From positions 1-5,693 of the forward strand of contig CAIXNQ010000275.1 in NCBI GenBank assembly GCA_903920835.1: a stretch of DNA of 5,693 nt, in the 5' to 3' direction. This stretch comes from an uncultured Bacteroidota bacterium. Its GTDB lineage: Bacteria > Bacteroidota > Bacteroidia > Flavobacteriales > Flavobacteriaceae. Below are positions 1-5,479 of this stretch, piece after piece; within the stretch, counting starts at the first letter, position 1; each line of letters begins with the position of its first letter. The translations under genes were made by a program, and so were the position numbers. The notes beneath the pieces are model-generated. The model saw only the letters and a list, made by a program, of their open reading frames with translations, was not told where the DNA came from and searched no databases.

Positions 1-4
1 ATTT

Positions 5-20
5 AATCCCTAGCGGGATT
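5..20. repeat. Short perfect hairpin at the left edge
   Basis: AATCCC (5-10) and GGGATT (15-20) form a perfect 6-base-pair stem around the loop TAGC. No uninterrupted T-run follows directly on either strand, so it is not a textbook intrinsic terminator. The nearest T-rich stretch on the plus strand begins about 20 bases later. It could be the end of an element or a weak terminator for a gene left of the window. The rest of 1-93 shows no gene, only a GC-rich patch at about 67-87 in otherwise AT-rich DNA. Confidence 0.35.
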
Positions 21-93
21 GATGATTGAGGTTTTGGATTGTTTTTATTTATTAATGTTTGGTTTGTGGGCACGAGCAAGATGCGCATTCAAA

Positions 94-1092
94 TTAGGAA
101 AGATTTTTATAATTTTTAAATGAACTACTTGCTATAAATTCTTCTTGAGGGTAAATAAATTCTTTGTCTATTGGAATATTTCTATTTTGAGTAAGGTATC
201 TGACAACATAATCTGCAAAACTTTTATGTATGTTCCAACAATTTATTTTTGGTAATTGAAAAATATTTTGAAATCCTGTATCATAACCTCCGCTAAAATA
301 ATCTTCTAAAGGATGTATTGGATCTGAATTAAAAACAAATAGTCCTTCTTGATTTATTACATTAAGGTTATGCTGATTGTATGTTAAATTAAAATTTGGT
401 ATGCTTGGGATATTAAATGAAATTCCATTTTTTAGATATCCCGGTAAATAAAAAAGAGTCAGGTCTTTAAAATGATTATATTTTAATTCGTCAATTTTAT
501 TTAATGATTCATTATAATCTATTTTAATATCTGAATTATTTACTATTATACTATTTATTTGATTTGTAATTGATTCAAGATGTTGTAAAAAAGAAATAAA
601 ATCTCTAGAACTTGTATCAATAGCATATATAGAAAAATAATTTTCAATATTAGAAGAAGGATTATGAGTTAATCCATCAGTTCCAAAAAACAAAGCGCAA
701 TCAAAATTATAAGTAAAATCTAAAAGTGGTGTTGGAGCTTTATAGTGTTGTAAAAAACTTAAAATTGATAAGTCATAAGCATTATGTCCAAAAGAATTAT
801 AAAATTTTATTAAAAGATTATTGTGAAAATTTTTTGCATTTTCAATTTCTGTTTGAATAAAATCATGATAGCTTTTACCAAGTTTTACTAATTCATTACC
901 ATTCCAAATGCGTTGAGCTGAATTAATTAATTTATATTTCGCTTCAGTTACACCGCGAAATATGATTTTTTTATCTTGATTTTTATCTGACCAATCAGCA
1001 ATTAATTTATCTAATTCTTCTTTGCTATCAATTTGTAAACTGATAAATTTTTTTTCTTTTTCTTCTAATGAAGAGTATTTGTCTATTAGCAT
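94..1092 (-). CDS. FRG domain-containing protein
   Basis: 332-residue protein with hallmarks of the FRG domain family (named after its Phe-Arg-Gly motif). FRG is at residues 45-47, followed by SAQR at 58-61. The block LQHYKAPTPLLDF (114-126) matches the family pattern QHxGxPTxLLDW, then ALFFG at 133-137. NQEGLF (247-252) matches the family's later Q-x-G-x-F element, and the C-terminal YPQEEFIA (314-321) sits where family members usually have a Pro plus acidic segment. No signal peptide or membrane segment is visible, so it is probably cytoplasmic. The biochemical role of FRG domains is not established to my knowledge; many occur in accessory and phage-related DNA. The ATG at 1092 is the first start; no Shine-Dalgarno sequence precedes it. 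Hand-sampled G+C is about 17-27 percent against about 38-48 percent in the neighbouring minus-strand gene, suggesting transfer. No TAnnTTTG promoter is visible in the 64-base gap, so transcription may come partly from readthrough. Confidence 0.88.
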   Translation of the reverse strand: MLIDKYSSLEEKEKKFISLQIDSKEELDKLIADWSDKNQDKKIIFRGVTEAKYKLINSAQRIWNGNELVKLGKSYHDFIQTEIENAKNFHNNLLIKFYNSFGHNAYDLSILSFLQHYKAPTPLLDFTYNFDCALFFGTDGLTHNPSSNIENYFSIYAIDTSSRDFISFLQHLESITNQINSIIVNNSDIKIDYNESLNKIDELKYNHFKDLTLFYLPGYLKNGISFNIPSIPNFNLTYNQHNLNVINQEGLFVFNSDPIHPLEDYFSGGYDTGFQNIFQLPKINCWNIHKSFADYVVRYLTQNRNIPIDKEFIYPQEEFIASSSFKNYKNLS

Positions 1093-1121
1093 ATATTTAT
1101 TTTTTATTATTTCTAAACCAA

Positions 1122-1151
1122 AACCACCAATCCCTCTCAGTACTGGCGGTT
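1122..1151. terminator. Hairpin between the two minus-strand genes, possible terminator
   Basis: AACCACCA (1122-1129) pairs with TGGCGGTT (1144-1151) in an 8-base stem containing one G-T wobble; the loop is 14 bases. Read in the direction of the minus-strand genes, it comes a few bases after the stop codon of the 297-residue gene and is followed by TTTTGGTTT, a moderate U-tract. In the plus direction it is followed by a cleaner GTTTTTTAT, so it may work both ways. It separates the 297-residue gene from the FRG gene and would at least attenuate transcription between them. Confidence 0.5.
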
Positions 1152-1156
1152 GTTTT

Positions 1157-2050
1157 TTATACTTTTTCTAATTCTACTTCTATTTCGGTGGTGGTGCTTC
1201 TCCGCACATAGACCGTGATGGTTTTTGTGGTGTAGCTTGGTGCTTCAATGATGATTCTTCGTTTTCCGGCACGGATGGTGTTGAAGATGATTTGTCCATC
1301 TTCGTCGGTTTCAATGGTTTTATCTGTGCCTTCAATGGTTCCTTTTGCGGTGGTGATGGCGGCTTTGGTTTCGTTGTCTTCTACGTGAATAATCAGGTGG
1401 TTGTGGCGTGTGCCGGTTTTAGACTGGTTGCTTTGTTGGTCAAATGCTTTGCTAAAATCGGTGTCTTCATAATAGGAATGGATTAAATCTTCAATATCGT
1501 CGAGGGTTTCGTCGAGCGTGGCATTGAGTTCTTCGAGCTTGTCGGTGCCATATACTTTTTTGTTGCTGATGGCGGCTTTGGGCAACGCCATTGCGGCTTC
1601 AAACTTGCTGATGGCGGTTTCCATCTCTGTAATGTCGGCTGGCGTAATATTACTTAATATTGCCGTGTTGTTCTTGATTTTATCTTTAGTGGCGGTGCAT
1701 CGGGCTAGCGAAACGGCATCTGTGTTGTTATAATCATAATATGAAATCTTGTGGCTTAATGCTTTTGCAAGTTCTTTGTCGCCTGCATTTTTGGCTTTCA
1801 CTCGGGATCGTCTTGAAAATCTAAGGATGGTTTTAGCCATCGTTACTTGCAGACCTTCTTTGTTGATGGTTTCTCCTTTACTATCATTTTGTTGAATGGC
1901 TGCGGCGGTCTCCATTTCTGATAGTGTTTCTTCAAGCATAACTTTTGAATCTTGAAGCTCTGCAACAGCGGCAACCTCTGTTGGGTGAGCTAATAATAAT
2001 TCTTTTACCCGTTTGCCTGCTTCAAAGCCGCTAATGATATTTTTTTTCAT
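1157..2050 (-). CDS. Hypothetical protein, helical N-terminus plus carboxypeptidase-regulatory-like C-terminal domain
   Basis: 297-residue protein that I do not recognise as a named family. Residues 1-205 look alpha-helical and rich in Ala, Glu and Lys, with coiled-coil-like acidic stretches (for example EELNATLDETLDDIEDLI, 173-190) and a basic patch at 77-87 (RFSRRSRVKAK). Residues about 206-215 form a Ser/Gln/Thr-rich linker. Residues 218-297 have the alternating strands of a CarboxypepD_reg/PEGA-type beta-sandwich: a first strand HLIIHVED, a TDEDGQIIF turn (248-256), then AGKRRIIIEAPSYTTKTITV (261-280) and a final strand EIEVELEKV. In Bacteroidota such domains usually sit on exported proteins, but there is no signal peptide here, so it is probably cytoplasmic. 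The ATG at 2050 is supported by the promoter at 2121-2091 and by the absence of an in-frame upstream alternative in the UTR. The FRG gene follows 64 bases downstream; a functional link is only conjecture. Confidence 0.8.
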   Translation of the reverse strand: MKKNIISGFEAGKRVKELLLAHPTEVAAVAELQDSKVMLEETLSEMETAAAIQQNDSKGETINKEGLQVTMAKTILRFSRRSRVKAKNAGDKELAKALSHKISYYDYNNTDAVSLARCTATKDKIKNNTAILSNITPADITEMETAISKFEAAMALPKAAISNKKVYGTDKLEELNATLDETLDDIEDLIHSYYEDTDFSKAFDQQSNQSKTGTRHNHLIIHVEDNETKAAITTAKGTIEGTDKTIETDEDGQIIFNTIRAGKRRIIIEAPSYTTKTITVYVRRSTTTEIEVELEKV

Positions 2051-2065
2051 AATAAAATTAGTGAT

Positions 2066-2077
2066 GAGCTTTTGCTC
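2066..2077 (-). promoter_or_regulatory. Small hairpin in the 5' UTR of the 297-residue gene
   Basis: On the minus strand GAGC-AAAA-GCTC forms a perfect 4-base-pair stem with a tetraloop, lying 15 bases before the ATG at 2050 and inside the roughly 35-base leader predicted from the promoter. It could affect ribosome access, but a stem this short may be coincidental. Confidence 0.2.
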
Positions 2078-2090
2078 GGTTTAAGTGGGA

Positions 2091-2121
2091 CAAAAATATA
2101 AATTTTTTATAACTGCAACAA
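2091..2121 (-). promoter_or_regulatory. Bacteroidota-type promoter for the 297-residue gene
   Basis: On the minus strand the -7 box TATTTTTG (2098-2091) matches the Bacteroidota consensus TAnnTTTG exactly. Two consecutive TTG triplets at 2121-2119 and 2118-2116 give spacers of 20 or 17 bases, both within the range known for these promoters. Transcription would start near 2085, leaving a leader of about 35 bases before the ATG. A run of A and T tracts lies directly upstream (2121-2150), which may act as an UP-like, bent element. Confidence 0.6.
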
Positions 2122-2174
2122 ATTTTTTTAATTTTTTTATATTTTTTAGATGAAGTGCCATAATATAGCAGTTT

Positions 2175-2627
2175 TTAGGCAACACTTATACCATGATTAA
2201 AATGACCAAATGCAATTAAGTGTCGATTAAAACGGCTTTTGTATCGTCTGGATTGTTTTTTGGTATCTAAAAGAAAATGGTTAATGTCAAAAAGATAAAT
2301 GATAATGTCAAAAAGAGGTTTGATTGTACGAAAAAGAAAAGTGATAATATCATTCTGAAAAAGTTTCATATAAAAAAGATTTTTAATAATGCCAAAAAGA
2401 CATGTAATGATTCCGTTCAGAAAATTGTTAATAGGAAAAAGACGCGTGATGATGCCAAAAAGATAATTGATGATGTCGTTCAGAAAATTATTAATAGGAA
2501 AAAGAGGTATGTTGATGTCGAAAAGAGGCGTATTGATATTGTTAAGATTATTTGCTATTTGGTATATTTTGTTATTGATATCAACAAAATTATTGTTAGA
2601 ATATTTCGGAAAAATGTTGATTTGATT
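2175..2627 (-). pseudogene. Possible remnant of a Leu-Phe repeat protein reading frame
   Basis: The minus strand is open for 150 codons from 2627 to the TAA at 2177-2175; the frame is closed upstream by a TAA at 2630-2628. The first ATG in frame is at 2369, so only the last 64 codons could be translated from a normal start, which is why I call it a possible remnant. The frame encodes repeats such as LFPINNFLNDII and NYLFGII with LF recurring about every seven residues, then changes to a basic non-repetitive tail (KKQSRRYKSRFNRHLIAF). Between the two best 63-base copies, 4 of 9 altered codons are synonymous in this frame against none in the plus frame, and 16 of 21 residues are identical against 12 of 21. 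It may still be non-coding repeat DNA. No function is suggested. Confidence 0.2.
2280..2553. repeat. Degenerate 63-base-period tandem repeat
   Basis: Three full units lie at 2322-2384, 2385-2447 and 2448-2510, flanked by partial units at 2280-2321 and from 2511 to about 2553. By hand alignment units two and three share 51 of 63 bases; units one and three share 44 of 63. Each unit is built of sub-blocks of 21 + 24 + 18 bases (27 and 15 for the last two in unit one) that repeat GATGATGTC-like and AAAAAGA-like motifs. All lengths are multiples of three, so frames stay open on both strands. The plus frame reads as Lys/Asp-rich heptads (DDAKKII, NRKKRY), the minus frame as Leu/Phe-rich heptads. 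Confidence 0.75.
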
Positions 2628-2761
2628 TTAAAACTTTACTTAATTTCTCATTACTTATTTTATACTCAATTTTATTTGACAGCTTGTAATAATCAATTAC
2701 ATTTACGCCCGAAATCTTCCATTTAGATTTCAAAAAAATGTTCTGTTGCTAATTTATTTTA

Positions 2762-2889
2762 GCCACGAATTGCACTAATTGCACTAATTTTGATTATTGA
2801 TATTTTTGATTTCACGAATTTTCATTGCTTAGCAATGATTTAGTGAAATATCAGCATATAGAATTGGTGTACTTCGTGAAATTTGTGGC
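2762..2889. repeat. 128-base nested palindrome, GCCAC...GTGGC class
   Basis: The outer arms 2762-2789 and 2862-2889 are inverted repeats matching at 22 of 28 positions by hand alignment, starting GCCACGAATT and ending AATTTGTGGC. The left arm contains the direct repeat AATTGCACT twice (2768-2785). A middle pair joins GATATTT...TTTCAC (2799-2815) to GTGAAATATC (2843-2852) with a small bulge. The centre is a perfect hairpin, TCATTGC-TTA-GCAATGA (2822-2838). As RNA this would fold into one long stem on either strand. There is no coding content and no transposase, so it is an intergenic repeat element rather than an insertion sequence. It lies 63 bases upstream of the trhO start. Confidence 0.75.
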
Positions 2890-2952
2890 AAGAAGATCAA
2901 AACAGAATAGCTACTATTTCAAAAAATTATTTCTCACTTAAACGTTTATAGC

Positions 2953-4311
2953 ATGCAACTGTATAACACCTTAAGCGCAGAAGAAAGAGCCGAGCTTATT
3001 GACCAAGCGGGCAAACAAAGACTGACTTTGTCTTTCTATGCGTATGCCAAAATTGAAAATCCACAACAATTTCGCAACGATTTATTTATTGCTTGGAACC
3101 GACTTGATGCGCTGGGGCGCACTTATGTTGCCAAGGAAGGAATTAATGCTCAAATGTCGGTTCCTGCCGAAAATATGGAGGCTTTTCGAGCTACGTTGGA
3201 GGCTTATGATTTTATGAAAAACATTCGTCTGAATGTTGCTGTAGAGCAAGATGATCATTCGTTTTTGAAACTTACCGTAAAGGTGCGCGATAAAATTGTT
3301 GCCGACGGTTTAAACGACGATACTTTTGATGTCACCAACATTGGGGTGCATTTAAAAGCCAAAGAGTTTAACGAAATTCTAGAAAATCCAGACACTATTG
3401 TGGTCGATTTTAGAAATCATTATGAAAGCGAGATTGGTCATTTTAAAAATGCCATTACGCCCGATGTTGAGACTTTTAGAGAGTCTTTGCCTATCATTAA
3501 TGAACAACTTCAGGATTATAAAGAGAGTAAAAATCTGGTGATGTATTGCACTGGAGGGATTCGTTGCGAGAAAGCTTCTGCTTATTTTAAGCATCAGGGA
3601 TTTAAAAATGTTTTTCAGCTTGAAGGCGGCATTATTAATTATGCCAAACAAATAAAAGAAGAAAACCTAGAGAGTAAATTTATTGGTAAAAACTTTGTTT
3701 TTGACCACCGACTGGGCGAACGAATTACGGACGATATCGTGTCGCAATGCCATCAGTGCGGCAAACCCTGCGACAATCACACCAATTGCTTGAACGATGG
3801 TTGTCATTTGCTTTTTATTCAGTGCGATGACTGCCAAGCGGCGATGGAGAATTGTTGTTCAGACGAATGTTTGTCAATCACACACCTGCCGCTTGTGGAA
3901 CAAGTAAAACTGAGACGTGGCGTGCAGGTTGGCAACAAAATTTTTAGAAAAGGAAAGTCTGATAAATTGCTTTTTAAACATTCTGGTGCGCTGTCGGATG
4001 TGCCTCTTGCCAAAGCGCAAAAAACGGCAGCAATTCGTCAAAAAATTAAGGTCAAAAAAGTGCTTCTTGGTAAGGTTGCGCACTATTATGTAAAAGCCCA
4101 GATCGGTCTTTTTGTTATAGAAAACGAGCAATTGAATGTTGGGGACACTATTTTAATTAATGGACCAACTACAGGCAACGAAACGCTGGTTATCGACAAA
4201 ATGATGGTTAACGGAACGGCAAATTCGGTAGCGAATATTGGTGATAAAGTTACTTTTGAAGTGCCTTTTAGAATCCGTCTTTCGGACAAGGTTTTTAAAG
4301 TTTTGACTTAG
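2953..4311 (+). CDS. trhO: tRNA U34 5-hydroxylase TrhO (rhodanese family) with extra C-terminal barrel
   Basis: 452-residue cytosolic enzyme of the TrhO (YceA/UPF0176) family, which hydroxylates uridine 34 of certain tRNAs to 5-hydroxyuridine using oxygen; this is the precursor of wobble-base derivatives. Residues 22-115 form the family's N-terminal ferredoxin-like domain, with SFYAYAKI and GRTYVAKEGINAQMSVP (55-71). The rhodanese domain covers about 130-235, with VDFRNHYESEIGHFKNA (151-167) and the active loop YCTGGIRCEKAS (198-209); Cys199 is the expected catalytic residue. A Cys-rich segment follows with ten cysteines between 266 and 306, typical of the family and possibly metal-binding. 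Family members I know are about 320-350 residues; here residues about 368-452 add a small beta-barrel (GKVAHYYVKAQIGLFVI, then VGDTILINGP at 396-405) resembling the C-terminal domain of U32-peptidase-family proteins. The ATG at 2953 fits the family N-terminus; no Shine-Dalgarno sequence precedes it. Confidence 0.93.
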   Translation: MQLYNTLSAEERAELIDQAGKQRLTLSFYAYAKIENPQQFRNDLFIAWNRLDALGRTYVAKEGINAQMSVPAENMEAFRATLEAYDFMKNIRLNVAVEQDDHSFLKLTVKVRDKIVADGLNDDTFDVTNIGVHLKAKEFNEILENPDTIVVDFRNHYESEIGHFKNAITPDVETFRESLPIINEQLQDYKESKNLVMYCTGGIRCEKASAYFKHQGFKNVFQLEGGIINYAKQIKEENLESKFIGKNFVFDHRLGERITDDIVSQCHQCGKPCDNHTNCLNDGCHLLFIQCDDCQAAMENCCSDECLSITHLPLVEQVKLRRGVQVGNKIFRKGKSDKLLFKHSGALSDVPLAKAQKTAAIRQKIKVKKVLLGKVAHYYVKAQIGLFVIENEQLNVGDTILINGPTTGNETLVIDKMMVNGTANSVANIGDKVTFEVPFRIRLSDKVFKVLT

Positions 4312-4337
4312 GATTTAAATTAATCTCAAAATCTTTC

Positions 4338-4404
4338 GCCACAGATTAAAAAGATTAAAAGGATTTTAGAAAATTAATCTGTGCTAATCTGTGAAATCTG
4401 TGGC
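4338..4404. repeat. 67-base palindromic intergenic element, GCCAC...GTGGC class
   Basis: GCCACAGATT (4338-4347) and AATCTGTGGC (4395-4404) are perfect 10-base inverted repeats. The right arm contains AATCTGTG three times in a row with a spacing of 9-10 bases (4376-4402); the left arm mirrors this loosely with iterated AGATTAAAA. As RNA it would form a long imperfect stem-loop just behind trhO, so it may act as a transcript 3' end or processing signal; no clean T-run follows, so it is not a standard intrinsic terminator. It shares the terminal GCCAC/GTGGC and the 9-10-base iteration with the element at 2762-2889. Confidence 0.75.
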
Positions 4405-4474
4405 AATAAAGAAAAAACACATTGTTGAAGCAAAATCTAATGTCTTTATTATTTAATATCTTATTAAAAACAAC

Positions 4475-5479
4475 ATGAAAAAAATCGTTGCAATTTCAAT
4501 TCTTTTCATGTTGTTTGTTTGTTGTTCAAAAGGCAACAAACCGCTGATTGGTTTCTATTTCTGGAAAACAATTTATAAACTCACGCCAACAGAAAAAGCC
4601 GTTTTGAAAACCAACGAGGTTCAAAAAATCTACATTCGTTATTTTGATATTGATTTTAATAAAACCATTCAGCAAGCAGTCCCTGTAAAACCAATTTGTT
4701 TTGAAGAAAAACCAACGGTTGCAGATGTTGTGCCCGTTATTTATATCGTTAATAAAGTTTGGCTACAAAAAAATGTTTCTCCTGCTGTTCTAGCCGAAAA
4801 AACTGCTGGCTTAATTCAACAAATTAATTTGAAAAACGGTTTGAAAATACACGAAATTCAATTCGATTGCGATTGGACTTTGGCAACTCGTGACCGCTAT
4901 TTTGAGTTTATAAAAGCATTTGAAAAAATTAATAACGTTAAGATTACTGCTACCATCAGATTGCATCAAGTGAAGTATTATCAGCAAACGCAACTGCCGC
5001 CTGTTGCTGCTGGAATGTTGATGTATTATAATATGGGGAAGATTTCAACTTCTGACATTAACTCAATTTATGATGCTTCAAACGCCAATCGTTATGTTGC
5101 TAGTTTGCGTTATTATCCGTTGCCGGTTTCGGTGGCTTTTCCGATATTTTCTTGGGGAATTCATATCAGAGACAATCATGTTGTGGGTCTTCGGAATAAA
5201 ATAAACCGAATTGATATTGAAAAAGATACTAATTTTGTTCAGCAAAAAAGCAATTGGTTTCGAGCAAAATATTCAACTTACAAAAATGGTGTGCTGTATC
5301 AAGCAAATGATTACCTAAAAACAGAAGCTATTTCTGCTAACGATTTGAATGAAATGGCAGCAACGGTAGCAAAGAACCTAAAGCAGCCGCCTAAAGAACT
5401 ATTGTTTTACGATTTAGACGAAAAGAACCTTCAATATTATGAAAAAGATCTCTTTAAAAAAATTAGTCTTAGTTTTTAG
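4475..5479 (+). CDS. Predicted lipoprotein, possible TIM-barrel/glycosidase-like hypothetical protein
   Basis: 334-residue protein that I cannot assign to a named family. It begins with a short signal peptide: MKK, a hydrophobic stretch to residue 15, then CC at 16-17 followed by SKGN. This resembles a lipoprotein signal, although the lipobox is poor (Phe14, Val15, Cys16 before Cys17). The mature part shows beta-strand/alpha-helix alternation suggestive of a TIM barrel: LIGFYFW (24-30), KIYIRYFDIDF (51-61), VPVIYIV (86-92), IHEIQFDCDW (125-134), KITATIRLHQ (156-165), GMLMYYNMG (180-188) and VSVAFPIFSWG (218-228). The acidic pair D131/D133 at a strand end beside Trp134 could be part of an active site as in glycoside hydrolases, but this is inference. 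No acidic cluster follows the cysteine, so it would stay on the periplasmic side. Its last 41 bases overlap the next gene, so the two are surely co-transcribed. Confidence 0.85.
   Translation: MKKIVAISILFMLFVCCSKGNKPLIGFYFWKTIYKLTPTEKAVLKTNEVQKIYIRYFDIDFNKTIQQAVPVKPICFEEKPTVADVVPVIYIVNKVWLQKNVSPAVLAEKTAGLIQQINLKNGLKIHEIQFDCDWTLATRDRYFEFIKAFEKINNVKITATIRLHQVKYYQQTQLPPVAAGMLMYYNMGKISTSDINSIYDASNANRYVASLRYYPLPVSVAFPIFSWGIHIRDNHVVGLRNKINRIDIEKDTNFVQQKSNWFRAKYSTYKNGVLYQANDYLKTEAISANDLNEMAATVAKNLKQPPKELLFYDLDEKNLQYYEKDLFKKISLSF

Larger units (their letters stand above)
2122..2952. other. Gene-poor spacer of about 830 bases
   Basis: No confident gene lies between the divergent 297-residue gene and trhO. 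From left to right it holds A/T tracts (2121-2150), a 7-base inverted repeat ACACTTA/TAAGTGT (2182-2188 and 2217-2223) with a 28-base loop, the 63-base-period tandem repeat with its ambiguous open frames (about 2280-2553), very AT-rich DNA, and the 128-base nested palindrome (2762-2889). The last 63 bases before trhO (2890-2952) should hold its promoter or leader, but I see no good TAnnTTTG box there. Confidence 0.6.

Noticed and set aside
1292..1733. Two plus-strand open frames of 64 and 71 codons opposite the 297-residue gene
   Set aside because: They lie wholly antisense within a gene with a good promoter and recognisable C-terminal domain; composition is that of complementary-strand codons.
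2182..2223. ACACTTA/TAAGTGT inverted repeat with 28-base loop
   Set aside because: A 7-base match across a long loop in AT-rich DNA is easily found by chance, and no gene end is next to it; mentioned only within the spacer description.
2280..2553. CRISPR array
   Set aside because: Repeats are contiguous and degenerate with no unique spacers between conserved units, and no cas gene is in the window.
2277..2726. Plus-strand open frame of 149 codons, Lys/Asp-rich heptads (DDAKKII, NRKKRY)
   Set aside because: It owes its openness to the 63-base repeat period being divisible by three. None of the altered codons between the best copies is synonymous in this frame, its C-terminal third is AT-rich noise-like, and no promoter was found. 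The minus frame is the better, though still weak, candidate.
3379..4289. Several minus-strand open frames opposite trhO
   Set aside because: All are antisense to a confidently identified conserved gene, have no promoter or family features and are explained by its codon use.
4422..4454. Candidate promoter for the lipoprotein pair: TTG at 4422-4427 and TATTATTT at 4447-4454
   Set aside because: The -7 box misses the TTTG half of the TAnnTTTG consensus at two positions, and AT-rich spacers contain many such partial matches.
4811..4993. 60-codon minus-strand frame inside the 334-residue lipoprotein gene
   Set aside because: Antisense shadow without signal or motif support.
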